Origin: Candidatus Bathyarchaeum sp.
GTDB taxonomy: Archaea; Thermoproteota; Bathyarchaeia; Bathyarchaeales; Bathyarchaeaceae
Direction: 5' to 3'
Assembly: GCA_016930555.1 (NCBI GenBank)
Contig: JAFGGM010000066.1
Coordinates: 1 to 34,936 of the forward strand
Length of the DNA stretch: 34,936 nucleotides
Part shown: positions 1 to 8,053 of the stretch, in pieces
How the letters are laid out: the number at the start of each line of letters is the position of its first letter
Numbering within the stretch: the first letter of the stretch is position 1
Notes under the pieces: model-generated
Told to the model about the DNA's origin: nothing
The model's input: only the letters and a program-made list of their open reading frames with translations
Database searches by the model: none
Translations under genes and position numbers: made by a program

Positions 1-157
1 AAACCATGGATCGCGAACTGCAAGAGGAGAGCTAGGAAAAGGCTTTATTTCATTAGTCAACATTTTTTGGAAGGAGCCAATGGAACGTATATCGATCTTA
101 AACTATCCGAGGCCAATGTACCCTTTCACTCACATCAAAGTCTTGGAAACCGTTTGA
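1..157 (+). CDS. possible 3' end of an upstream gene (partial, frame unresolved)
   Basis: Two overlapping frames stay open from the window edge. Frame 2 ends at a TGA at 155-157 and frame 1 at a TGA at 160-162; frame 3 is closed early. Either could be the C-terminal 50 or so residues of a gene that continues to the left. Purine bias at codon position 1 is about equal in both, so I cannot choose; I give the frame 2 end. A stop here, about 20 nt before the next ATG, would fit co-transcription with the DUF2096-like gene. No family is recognisable in either tail. Confidence 0.3.
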   Translation, partial: NHGSRTARGELGKGFISLVNIFWKEPMERISILNYPRPMYPFTHIKVLETV

Positions 158-175
158 ATTGAGAGGATATATAAA

Positions 176-694
176 ATGAGTTACGAGAGGAAGTGGAAAC
201 TGTTGGCTGACCTGCTGACAAAACTACAAGAAAAGGGAGAGAGGATTCCGGCAGATGTGCTAAATGATCTGCGTTCTGCCAAGACCATGATCCAAGTCTT
301 GAAAGCTGACCCAACACACATAGAAAGCATGTATCGAATTGACACATACTTGAGAACGGTTGAAGCATACACCATTTTCACCATTGAGAAACAAGGAAAA
401 GGAAACGTGGAAGAATGGCTGAAAAAACTCAAAGAACCAGAAAGATGGGAGACCAACGAAAAATGGGAAAAAAATAGCGCATTTGTAACCAACGTTCCCA
501 GAAATAAGAATTGGATCCGAATCCAGATTTCAAAAGATATCCCTAGAGAAGAAATGAAAAAACTTATAGAAGAAAACAGGCTTTCTTACAGGCTAGATAA
601 AAACGGACACATTATTGTTCACGGCGACAAGGAAAAGATAAAATTGCTTGTCAAAAAGCTGGCAGAGCAATTTCGCGGCGCCATAAAGGGTTGA
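176..694 (+). CDS. DUF2096-like archaeal conserved protein
   Basis: This 172-aa soluble protein resembles the uncharacterised archaeal DUF2096 family. I recognise the N-terminal opening (MSYERKWKLLADLL) and the LRSAKTMI segment that follows. The first 90 residues are predicted helical and lysine/glutamate rich. Residues 100-172 look like a small alpha/beta domain ending in a KH-like alternation of charged and hydrophobic residues (GHIIVHGDKEKIKLLVKKL). No catalytic motif, Cys pair or membrane segment is visible. A purine-rich GAGAGG lies about 8 nt before the ATG. The function is unknown. A role in RNA or nucleic-acid binding is only a guess from the basic character and the neighbouring informational genes. 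Confidence 0.7.
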   Translation: MSYERKWKLLADLLTKLQEKGERIPADVLNDLRSAKTMIQVLKADPTHIESMYRIDTYLRTVEAYTIFTIEKQGKGNVEEWLKKLKEPERWETNEKWEKNSAFVTNVPRNKNWIRIQISKDIPREEMKKLIEENRLSYRLDKNGHIIVHGDKEKIKLLVKKLAEQFRGAIKG

Positions 695-747
695 GATAGC
701 CTCAAAACTTTTGTACTAGTTAGTTTAATCCTGTAGTGTAAACATAG

Positions 748-757
748 TTTATTTATA
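748..757 (+). promoter_or_regulatory. TATA box for the smc operon
   Basis: TTTATTTATA is a good archaeal TATA element. A start about 25 nt downstream would be near 778-780 and leave a leader of roughly 53 nt ahead of the SMC ATG. Confidence 0.5.
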
Positions 758-785
758 GAAGAAAATATAGAGAAGTTGTGAAACA

Positions 786-798
786 CGGGAGATTCCCG
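786..798 (+). repeat. small inverted repeat in the predicted smc leader
   Basis: CGGGA-GAT-TCCCG is a perfect 5-bp stem with a 3-nt loop. It lies just after the predicted transcript start and 35 nt before the SMC ATG. It may be an operator half-site pair or an RNA hairpin. It is short enough to be chance. Confidence 0.3.
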
Positions 799-832
799 GT
801 CATGTAAAAAACCGAGGGCGAATTAGAAAAAG

Positions 833-3800
833 ATGCCTTACATTAAGAAGATAGAACTCAAAGGCTTCAAGTCCTTCGGCAACAAAACCGCCACTGTTAC
901 GTTAGATCAAGGCTTCACTGCCATCACTGGACCTAACGGAAGTGGAAAAACAAACATAGCAGACGCGGTCCTTTTTGGTTTAGGCGAGCTCAGCGCTAGA
1001 AGAATGCGCGCTGCAAACCTTTCTAAACTAGTTTATCATGGTTATCCTGAATTGCAGGTTAAGAAAGCGAATAGCGCAAAAGTTGTTCTCCAGTTTGATA
1101 ATTCTGATAGCCGCTTGCCTGTGGAAACGAAGACGGTTACGATTTCCCGTGAAATGAACAGGGCAGGTCAAAGCACTTATCGTCTTAATGGAAGAAGGAT
1201 TTCGAGAAGTCACATTCTTAACATCCTTGGCATGGCAGGAATCAGTCCAACAGGACATAATGTTGTTTTGCAGGGAACAATTACACGGATTGCTGAAATT
1301 GCTGCTCCTGACCGTAGAAGAATGATATCAGATTTGGTTGGAATAGCCCAGTATGATGATGAGAAGGCTGAGGCAGAAGAGAAGCTTCGGGCGGCTGAAA
1401 TTTCTATCCGCACAGCCATGGGTCGAATAGATGAAGTGCAGAAGAGAGTAGATGATCTTGAAAGAGAGCGCAACGAACTGCTTCGTTACATGTTCCTTCA
1501 AAAAGAGATCAAACGGTTTGAGGCTATGAAGATTTTCGGGGATATAATGGAAGTCCAGAGGAAGACAGCTGATGTGACCTCAAAAATTGAAGCGGTTAGA
1601 AGCAAGGTTGACAAGTCGAGGCAGTTGAGGGAAGAGCTTAGGTCTCAGCGGCATGACGCTGAAACAGAATGGAGAAAACTTGGCTCAGAAATGATTGAAG
1701 AACGAGGAACGCGTCTTCTTGAGGTTCAATACAAGATAGGGGAAGTAAAGTCAAAGATAAGCGAGCTGACCACAAAAATTGGGGCTGGAACCGCGAGCCT
1801 TGATGGACTTAGAAAGGTGATGGAGAACAGCGATAAAAAACTGGAAGCCATTCAAAACGAGGTTAAAGAGAACCGAAAAGAGGTTAGGCGCTCAAAACGT
1901 GAGCATGAAACTCTCCTTACGGAAATTTCACAGAAACAGGCAGAATATGATAAGGTCTCAGAGGCAGCATCCCAACTACGGTCCAGCTTGGGAGAAAATA
2001 GCAAAAAAATCAGAGATGTAGAGGATGAACTGGAAAAGCGTACCCAAGACTTTGTTAATCTTCGTAGCGATGCCATAAAGAGCCGCACCTCTTTGAAAGT
2101 TCTTACTCGGCAACTAAACGAACTTGTAAAGCGGAAGGAAACTTTCGAAACTAATCTCTCTGCTCTCAAGAAGTCTTACGCAGACCTCAAAATAGTACAA
2201 AAAGACCAGATAAACCGCTCCAAGAATCTTGAAAAAGCTATAGATAGAAGACTTGCACAAGAAGAATCCGCCAAGATAGAGATTGCCCAAGCGGAGAAGA
2301 TTGCTAAATCTGCGCGAGAGGCAGTAGTGGAGTTTGCCACTCAAAGGGAAATGGCTGAGAAGGTTGCAACAGAAGAAAATGCCCTAAGAAACATTGAAGA
2401 GTTAGCAGATTTGGGTGTGATTACTGGTGTTCACGGGCGCCTTAAAGATTTGATCAGAATTGAGAGGGGATATAGGAAAGCTGTGGAAGCGACGGCAGCA
2501 GGTTGGCTTGATGCCATGGTTGTTCAGAACTTTGATGCGGCATTTATGTGTGCTGAAACTCTGAAGCGTATGAAGTTGGGTAGAATCAAGATAATTCCCC
2601 TTGAAGAGATGTCCGCAATCGATTCCATCAGCACCCCCGCGATTAGGGGAGTAGATGGAACTACTTCCAATTTTGTTTCATGCAGCAAGAAATTTGTTCC
2701 TGCTGTAAGTTTTGTTTTTGGGGACACTCTTGTAACAAAAGATGATAAAATTGCCTTTGTAGCTTCACGGAACGGTCACCGCACAGTTACTCTTAACGGA
2801 GACCTTTACGAGGCTCAAGGAGGCTTCGAAAGTGGCTATTACCGAGCCCCAGTTGACTATTCTTCGATCATTCCCAGCGAAACAGCTGTGAAGAGTCTTG
2901 ATGAAGCTGTGGGAGCTCTTCAGAGGCATTTGTCAAAAAGGGAGAGCGACATAAGCGGCTTTAAAGAAGACATTGAAGGAATCAGGGTGGAAATCGCTGG
3001 CTTGACTGAAACAATAGTGACGCTTGGAGGCGAGATTGAAAGAGTTCGCCAGAATGTTAAGCATACAAGAAAGAACGTCAAGCGTATCGAGAAGCATGTA
3101 TTAAGAATCAACCAGAAAAGAGAAGAGGAAAAGACTCAACTAGGAAATCTAAGAACACAGCGCAACGAACTAGAAAAGGAAATGGAAAATCTCCGCGGGG
3201 AAATATCGGAATTACGTTTGAAAACAGACCCAGCTAGGATTCAAGAGATGGAAATTGAAAGAGAAAGAATTGGGAATGAGCTCATTGAGTTGCGTCAGGT
3301 AATGGGCAACATAGAAACGAATATTGCTACCCTCGAATCCACTTATGGAAATGTCCTCAAGATTGGTGCAGACAATATTAGAATTCAGCTCCGAAAGTTG
3401 AAAGCTCAGATTTCAACTGTTGAAGAAGAAGTGGATTTGTCCATCAAAGAAAAAGCGTCTCTTGAGGAAGAGATTCTGGAACTGGGAAACAGCAAAGAAG
3501 AGCTTTCTCGAACAGTTCTAAACGCAAAACAAGAATCCAAAAAATTCACGGTCCAAATTGATGACATTGATAAAAAGTTGCAAAGATTGGATGCGATATA
3601 TGAACGATCAGACAAGCTCTACACTGAACTCCAGTATAATCTTCAAACGTGTGAACTGAAAAGAGAACAGCATTATCAGCGGCTCCAAGAACTGGGTTAT
3701 GATGAACCGATGCAGATTTCGCCTGAACAGATAGAGACTGCAGAGACATCTCTTAGGCTTCTGCGTCTTGAATTGAATCGCCTCGGCGCCGTGAATCAGT

Positions 3801-4381
3801 TGTCTCTGGACCACTACTCTGAGCAGGCTTCACGATACAAGGAACTCTCCATACGCATGAATGAACTTGAAAAAGAAAAACAGTCTATCCTTGCTTTTAT
3901 GGATGAAATTGAGAGGAAAAAACGGGCAGTTTTCATGGAGGCTTACAACACGATTAACGAGAGATTCAGCAGTTACTTCACAAAGTTAACGGGGGGGGGC
4001 GAAGCTTCGTTGATATTAGAGAATCCCGAAAACCCCTTCGCTGGAGGAATGGACATGAATGTGCAGTTCAGGAATAAAGCATCAATTTTGGTAAGTGGAG
4101 CCAGCAGCGGTGAAAGGTCAGTGTCTGCTGTTGCATTCATTTTTGCTCTGCAAGACTATATGCCCACAGCCTTCTACCTGTTTGATGAAATAGATGCTCA
4201 CCTTGACCCATTCCATGTATCCAGGCTGGGAGACCTTCTTTCTGAGATATCTACTAAGTCCCAGTTTGTGGTTATCACCTTGAAACCAGAGATGGTTAGC
4301 AAGGCTAAGAAGGTGTGGGGAATCTACGAGCGTAGCGGATACTCTCATGTTGTTTCAGCCAAAATTAAGGAGGCAGCCTGA
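833..4381 (+). CDS. smc: chromosome segregation protein SMC
   Basis: This 1182-aa protein is a full-length archaeal SMC ATPase, the motor of the SMC-ScpAB complex that organises and segregates the chromosome. Walker A (GPNGSGKT) is at residues 33-40. Long heptad-rich coiled coils run from about 170 to 520 and 670 to 1030, on either side of a hinge domain at about 527-665. The C-terminal half of the ATPase has Walker B and D-loop (LFDEIDAHLD) near residue 1116. The ABC signature near 1088 reads SSGER where most SMC proteins have SGGEK. A run of nine G at about 3991-3999 lies inside a glycine stretch, and the frame is intact. Its stop overlaps the ATG of scpA (TGATG), so the two are translationally coupled. 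Confidence 0.97.
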   Translation: MPYIKKIELKGFKSFGNKTATVTLDQGFTAITGPNGSGKTNIADAVLFGLGELSARRMRAANLSKLVYHGYPELQVKKANSAKVVLQFDNSDSRLPVETKTVTISREMNRAGQSTYRLNGRRISRSHILNILGMAGISPTGHNVVLQGTITRIAEIAAPDRRRMISDLVGIAQYDDEKAEAEEKLRAAEISIRTAMGRIDEVQKRVDDLERERNELLRYMFLQKEIKRFEAMKIFGDIMEVQRKTADVTSKIEAVRSKVDKSRQLREELRSQRHDAETEWRKLGSEMIEERGTRLLEVQYKIGEVKSKISELTTKIGAGTASLDGLRKVMENSDKKLEAIQNEVKENRKEVRRSKREHETLLTEISQKQAEYDKVSEAASQLRSSLGENSKKIRDVEDELEKRTQDFVNLRSDAIKSRTSLKVLTRQLNELVKRKETFETNLSALKKSYADLKIVQKDQINRSKNLEKAIDRRLAQEESAKIEIAQAEKIAKSAREAVVEFATQREMAEKVATEENALRNIEELADLGVITGVHGRLKDLIRIERGYRKAVEATAAGWLDAMVVQNFDAAFMCAETLKRMKLGRIKIIPLEEMSAIDSISTPAIRGVDGTTSNFVSCSKKFVPAVSFVFGDTLVTKDDKIAFVASRNGHRTVTLNGDLYEAQGGFESGYYRAPVDYSSIIPSETAVKSLDEAVGALQRHLSKRESDISGFKEDIEGIRVEIAGLTETIVTLGGEIERVRQNVKHTRKNVKRIEKHVLRINQKREEEKTQLGNLRTQRNELEKEMENLRGEISELRLKTDPARIQEMEIERERIGNELIELRQVMGNIETNIATLESTYGNVLKIGADNIRIQLRKLKAQISTVEEEVDLSIKEKASLEEEILELGNSKEELSRTVLNAKQESKKFTVQIDDIDKKLQRLDAIYERSDKLYTELQYNLQTCELKREQHYQRLQELGYDEPMQISPEQIETAETSLRLLRLELNRLGAVNQLSLDHYSEQASRYKELSIRMNELEKEKQSILAFMDEIERKKRAVFMEAYNTINERFSSYFTKLTGGGEASLILENPENPFAGGMDMNVQFRNKASILVSGASSGERSVSAVAFIFALQDYMPTAFYLFDEIDAHLDPFHVSRLGDLLSEISTKSQFVVITLKPEMVSKAKKVWGIYERSGYSHVVSAKIKEAA

Positions 4382-5073
4382 TGCCACAATCTACGGAGAA
4401 ACCTTACTATTTCCAACCTCCCTTGAGCATACTGTTTGAGATTCACAGATTAGAGAAAGTTATGCCTTGGGATGTCAATATTGCCTATCTGCTAAAGACT
4501 TTCTTGACAGAAATGGAGGATAGAGGCGAAGTTGATTTCAGAGCATCAGGTGTGGCGTTAGATTCGTCTACGACAATCTACCTTATGAAAACTAAGCTTC
4601 TGCTAAAACTTGAGGAGCCTCCACCTCCACCTAAAAGCACACCAGATTTCATTCCTCCACCCATGTTCCTCCCGCTCCGCTATGAGTTATCTTCAACGAC
4701 TCTAGAAAATCTGCTGGATGTGCTGGATGAGGTCCTGAAAGGCGAAAGCGTGCGTCCGCCACCAACGCCTCAGCCAATATTACCCACCCCCGAGGTTCTT
4801 CCTCCAGTTGACCTCTATCTGCTGGAAATCGACAAGCACATGAAAATCGTTTACGACCAGCTCCTCCAACTAGCAAGAGAAGGGGAATTAATAGCATTCT
4901 CTAAGCTTATTGCCGGGCTAGAAAGAATTGAGGCAGTAAAAATATTCATAATTCTCCTGTTTCTTGCCCAGAGGGGGAAGATAGGTTTGTGGCAGGAACA
5001 AGAAATTGAAGAGCTGTACATAACCGTAACAGGAGACCCTGTCCTTGACGGAAAACGAACAGAAATCATCTGA
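4381..5073 (+). CDS. scpA: segregation and condensation protein A (kleisin)
   Basis: This 230-aa protein is the kleisin subunit that bridges the two SMC heads. The N-terminal helical domain (about 1-80) would contact the SMC neck and the C-terminal winged helix (about 170-230) the other head. The middle is a flexible proline-rich linker with PPPPP and PPPTPQP tracts, as is usual for kleisins. The start overlaps the smc stop by 1 nt and the 3' end overlaps scpB by 29 nt, so all three subunits probably come from one message. Identification rests on length, position between smc and scpB, and the LLKTFLTEMEDRGEVDF-type kleisin core. Confidence 0.9.
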   Translation: MPQSTEKPYYFQPPLSILFEIHRLEKVMPWDVNIAYLLKTFLTEMEDRGEVDFRASGVALDSSTTIYLMKTKLLLKLEEPPPPPKSTPDFIPPPMFLPLRYELSSTTLENLLDVLDEVLKGESVRPPPTPQPILPTPEVLPPVDLYLLEIDKHMKIVYDQLLQLAREGELIAFSKLIAGLERIEAVKIFIILLFLAQRGKIGLWQEQEIEELYITVTGDPVLDGKRTEII

Positions 5074-5641
5074 CAAACCTAAACAAGACAAGGTGAAACA
5101 CAAGTTAGCCTTGCTAGAGGCAGGGCTCTATGTGGCAGGACGTCCCCTTGACTTGAAGACTTTGGCAAACGTGGTTGGAACCCGTTCTAAAAAGAAGGTC
5201 ATGAAACTTGCTAGAGCCTTAGTAGCAGACTATATGCGCCGTGACACAGCCCTTGAGGTTCTTGAACTTGAAGGGCAAAGGTTCGTTATGCAATTAAAAG
5301 TCGAGTACACGGGCAATGTCAGGAAATTGGCAACAAGACCACTTCTTTCTGCAGGTCCACTGAAAACGTTATCGTATATTGCGTTTAGGCAACCGATTCT
5401 TCAGACACAAGTTATTGATGTTAGAGGTCACCACTCCTACGGTCACCTTAAACAATTGGAAGATATGGAGTTAATTTCTCGGGAGGGCGTAGGCAGAAAA
5501 AAGTTGATACGAACAACAGAGTTTTTTGCTGATTTCTTCGGTTTGAGCCATGACTTGCGAAGCATGAAACGGCAACTTAAAACCGTGTTCCATGACGTCT
5601 CAAAGCCAGAAACAGAAGAAACTGTCAAGGCAGAAGGATAA
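5045..5641 (+). CDS. scpB: segregation and condensation protein B
   Basis: This 198-aa protein has two winged-helix domains. The first begins at LEAGLYVAGRPLDLKTL, a typical ScpB opening, and the second covers about residues 100-165. ScpB forms a dimer that binds the ScpA linker and modulates SMC. The TTG start at 5045 is supported by a GGAGA 10-15 nt upstream, inside the end of scpA. A GTG at 5092 is a possible alternative. The basic C-terminal tail is probably disordered. Overlap with scpA means translational coupling. Archaeal ScpB is patchily distributed, so the complete set here is informative. Confidence 0.9.
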   Translation: MTENEQKSSDKPKQDKVKHKLALLEAGLYVAGRPLDLKTLANVVGTRSKKKVMKLARALVADYMRRDTALEVLELEGQRFVMQLKVEYTGNVRKLATRPLLSAGPLKTLSYIAFRQPILQTQVIDVRGHHSYGHLKQLEDMELISREGVGRKKLIRTTEFFADFFGLSHDLRSMKRQLKTVFHDVSKPETEETVKAEG

Positions 5642-5655
5642 TCTATAAAGATAAG

Positions 5656-5662
5656 CTTATAT
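5656..5662 (+). promoter_or_regulatory. TATA box for rps8e
   Basis: CTTATAT lies about 48 nt before the TTG start of rps8e and would place the transcript start near 5685. It suggests that rps8e is transcribed separately from scpB, whose stop is just upstream. Confidence 0.4.
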
Positions 5663-5706
5663 GGGGAGTTTTGCTAGTCTCATCGTTATCTATGAGATGA
5701 TGTGGC

Positions 5707-6099
5707 TTGTCAGTTTGGCACGGAGATCAACATAAACGCAAAGATTCGGGCGGAAGAAAAACAGCCAACCGAAAAAAAAGAAGATATGAGAAAGGCTACT
5801 TCCCAGCAGAAACAGCGCTGGGCAAACCAAAAAGCAGAATCGTTAGGAAGCATGGAGGTAACGAGAAGGTTCGACTTCTAGCTGTTAATCAAGCAAACAT
5901 CTCTGATGCTTCTGGAAAAACCTCGAAAGTAGAAATACTTCGAGTAATAAAAAATCCAGCTAACGTGGACTACGATCGACGAGGTGTAATCACAAAAGGA
6001 ACCGTGATTGCTACGTCCTTGGGAAATGCGCGTGTAACATCCCGCCCGGGACAAGATGGCATCGTAAATGCGATTCTTGTCTCCAAAAAGGGCGACTAA
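5707..6099 (+). CDS. rps8e: 30S ribosomal protein S8e
   Basis: This 130-aa protein matches the archaeal/eukaryotic S8e family, which has no bacterial counterpart. The N-terminus MSVWHGDQHKRKDSGGRKT and the KKRRYEKGYFPAET stretch are characteristic, and the C-terminal half has the GTVIATSLGNARVTSRPGQDG core. Length fits archaeal S8e (about 125-130 aa). The family N-terminus begins exactly at a TTG, so TTG is the start. The gene converges on srp19 with only 9 nt between stop codons, and a T6 run at 6105-6110 may end transcription. Confidence 0.96.
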   Translation: MSVWHGDQHKRKDSGGRKTANRKKRRYEKGYFPAETALGKPKSRIVRKHGGNEKVRLLAVNQANISDASGKTSKVEILRVIKNPANVDYDRRGVITKGTVIATSLGNARVTSRPGQDGIVNAILVSKKGD

Positions 6100-6108
6100 T
6101 ACTCTTTT

Positions 6109-6393
6109 TTATCGCCGTAGCTGACAAAGTTCTTCCGCAATCTTCTTCACAGTTTTATCTTTCGATTCCGTTTTGGGTAGAATAAGTTGGCCAGTTTTCA
6201 GCCATGGAGAACTTGGGTGCGCAGCGTCAGACACTACTTCAGGTTGAAGACCTAACCTTTTTGCAGCTCTCTGAATTTCTTCAAGTTTTGGTGCGGATAC
6301 GGCAAGTTTTTTTGGTACCCTTCGTCCATCTGCTCGAGTTTTGTTTGCGTCAAAGTAAATGGACCAAAGAATAATCTTGTTTTTGTTCCGCAT
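6109..6393 (-). CDS. srp19: signal recognition particle 19 kDa protein
   Basis: This 94-aa protein is SRP19, which binds SRP RNA helices 6 and 8 and helps SRP54 assemble for co-translational targeting to the membrane. The pattern ILWSIYFDANKTRADGRRVP, then a hydrophobic/basic helix (EIQRAAKRLGL) and HPSSPWLKTGQL, is diagnostic. Length matches archaeal SRP19. It is transcribed alone from the AT-rich region on its right and is convergent with rps8e. Confidence 0.95.
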   Translation of the reverse strand: MRNKNKIILWSIYFDANKTRADGRRVPKKLAVSAPKLEEIQRAAKRLGLQPEVVSDAAHPSSPWLKTGQLILPKTESKDKTVKKIAEELCQLRR

Positions 6394-6643
6394 TTTTATC
6401 TGTTTTGCTATCGATTTGGAGTGTTTTATTAGTTGTGGTAGATTCGCTCTGCCTTTTAGGGGTTTTGGGGGTTTAATTGTTTTGAAGCATTTACGTCCAG
6501 AGATAGAAGGGTTTTTCGTATCAAAAATTGTTAATAAATTAACATTTTATCATAGCAATTTTTTTTTTAAAATTCTTTTGTTTACAACAAAAATTTCAAT
6601 TACAAGAATCGATTGTGCATTTCAGGAAAGGCCCTCAGAAACG
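6394..6643. other. AT-rich intergenic region between srp19 and gar1
   Basis: This is the space between divergent srp19 and gar1. It is very AT-rich with T-tracts (for example around 6558-6567). I read both strands for short genes and found only fragments broken by stops. It presumably carries the srp19 promoter near 6400-6430. No RNA gene is recognisable. Confidence 0.5.
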
Positions 6644-6652
6644 TTTAAATAA
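6644..6652 (+). promoter_or_regulatory. TATA box for gar1-tfb
   Basis: TTTAAATAA is a near-consensus archaeal TATA element. A start about 25 nt downstream (near 6672-6677) gives a leader of some 20 nt that contains the purine-rich GAGGGG ribosome-binding site before the TTG at 6697. Confidence 0.6.
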
Positions 6653-6696
6653 AACGCTCCGTGTGAACATTAGGTTTTGTGAGGGGAAGAAAGGTT

Positions 6697-6954
6697 TTGA
6701 ATAGAATCGGTTGCGTCCTTCACGTGAGCAACACAAAAAACATGATTCTTAAGGCAGAAAATATTCCCCGCATTGGCGATCAAGTGGCGAATGAAAAACT
6801 CAAGCCAGTGGGAACAGTTTTTGACGTTTTCGGTCCCACATCCTCCCCGTACGTAGCTGTTAAACCCAACATCAAAACCCCAGAACAACTGGTAAACCAT
6901 ATTCTATATGCCATCCCCTCAAAATCGGGAAGAAGACAGAGGAGAAAAAGATGA
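6697..6954 (+). CDS. gar1: H/ACA snoRNP protein Gar1
   Basis: This is the Gar1 subunit of the archaeal H/ACA ribonucleoprotein, which guides pseudouridylation with Cbf5, Nop10 and L7Ae. It has the six-stranded barrel pattern [19 protein letters not shown]...[19 protein letters not shown], followed by a basic tail. The track starts at GTG 6679. I prefer TTG 6697 (85 aa) because Gar1 proteins begin just before RIGxVLH, and GAGGGG at 6681-6686 then sits at ribosome-binding distance. The stop overlaps the tfb ATG by 4 nt. The gar1-tfb pairing recurs in archaea. Confidence 0.9.
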   Translation: MNRIGCVLHVSNTKNMILKAENIPRIGDQVANEKLKPVGTVFDVFGPTSSPYVAVKPNIKTPEQLVNHILYAIPSKSGRRQRRKR

Positions 6955-7886
6955 AAAAAGAAAACATGCCACAACCCCCGATGATTCGAAAATGCCCAGA
7001 ATGCGGAAGCACCCGTCTCATGAGAGACTATGAATGTGCTGAAATAGTTTGCATGGGTTGCGGTTATGTCGTTGCCGCCAAACTCGCAGACCAGGGACCA
7101 GAATGGCGAGCATTTGACGATGAACAACGCGCTAAACGTGCCAGAGCGGGCGCTCCCCTCACATTCACGATTCATGATAAGGGTCTCTCTACTATGATTG
7201 ATTGGCATGACCGGGACGTTTATGGCAAGAGGCTTGCTCCGGGTCAGAAGGCTCAGATTTATCGGTTGAGGAAGTGGCAGCGTCGAATCAGGGTTTCCGA
7301 TGCTACAGAGAGGAATCTTGCTTTTGCTCTTTCTGAAATATCTAAGATAGCTAATAATCTGAATTTACCCAAGAATATTCTTGAGACTGCTTCAGTTATT
7401 TATCGTAAGGCAGTTAAGGAGCGGCTCATCAGGGGAAGGTCAATTCAGGGTGTGACTGCAGCTGCGATTTATGTAGCTTGCCGGCAGTGTGGAGTTGCCC
7501 GAACATTGGATGAGATTGCGGGGGCTTCTGCAGTGAATAAGAAAGAGGTTGGACGGAGTTACCGTTTTCTGATAAAGGAACTCAATTACTTTATTCCGCC
7601 ATTGAAGCCTAGTCAGTACATAACCAAGTTTTCTAACCAGCTGACAATGCAGGGAAAGGTTGAGGAGATTGCTCATAAGATACTTGCTGCAGCTAAAGAG
7701 TTGAAACTTACATCAGGAAGGGGACCAACAGGCATAGCCGCGGCAGCCAGCTACATTGCATCAGTTCTGACTGGAGAAAGAAAAACCCAAAGAGAAATCG
7801 CAGAAATCGCCCAAGTAACAGAAGTAACCATAAGAAACAGATACAAAGAACTGGTCGAACGGCTCCAATTCATAATCTATCTCTAG
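6951..7886 (+). CDS. tfb: transcription initiation factor IIB (TFB)
   Basis: This 311-aa protein is the archaeal TFIIB homologue that recruits RNA polymerase to TBP-bound promoters. An N-terminal zinc ribbon (C15, C18, C34, C37) is followed by the B-reader/linker (about 55-100) and two cyclin-like repeats (about 110-200 and 205-305). The second repeat carries the BRE-contacting helix-turn-helix ([19 protein letters not shown]). Length and all four zinc ligands are normal. It starts inside the gar1 stop (ATGA), so the pair is co-transcribed. Only one TFB is in the window. Confidence 0.97.
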   Translation: MKKENMPQPPMIRKCPECGSTRLMRDYECAEIVCMGCGYVVAAKLADQGPEWRAFDDEQRAKRARAGAPLTFTIHDKGLSTMIDWHDRDVYGKRLAPGQKAQIYRLRKWQRRIRVSDATERNLAFALSEISKIANNLNLPKNILETASVIYRKAVKERLIRGRSIQGVTAAAIYVACRQCGVARTLDEIAGASAVNKKEVGRSYRFLIKELNYFIPPLKPSQYITKFSNQLTMQGKVEEIAHKILAAAKELKLTSGRGPTGIAAAASYIASVLTGERKTQREIAEIAQVTEVTIRNRYKELVERLQFIIYL

Positions 7887-8004
7887 ATTACTTCTTTCAC
7901 TATAGTTTTCTTTTTACCGATTTACTTAGCACAGAAAATCAGAAAATACTGTTTTCACCAATGTACTTCTATTAGGCTCTTTATAGTTTTGGGCACGGTT
8001 GGAC

Positions 8005-8053
8005 AAAAAATGGTTGTGATTGGGCAGTTGATGCCCAACAACTTACTATTTTT
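8005..8053. terminator. bidirectional hairpin terminator between convergent genes
   Basis: TTGGGCA-GTTGA-TGCCCAA (8020-8038) is a perfect 7-bp stem, and GTTG/CAAC arms outside it could extend it. On the + strand TTTTTT follows near 8048. On the - strand a T6 run (AAAAAA at 8005-8010) follows. It lies between tfb (+) and the asparagine-synthase-like gene (-). Archaeal termination normally needs only the T-run, so the hairpin is a notable extra. Confidence 0.6.

Noticed and set aside
3991-3999. Run of nine G in smc as a possible frameshift or slippage site
   Set aside because: The frame is intact across it and encodes the glycine stretch expected before the signature region. There is no sign of a split gene.
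6359-6652. 97-aa + strand ORF between srp19 and gar1
   Set aside because: It begins inside srp19 in antisense and runs through AT-rich DNA. The Phe/Ile-rich translation reflects T-tracts, and the frame overlaps the gar1 TATA box.
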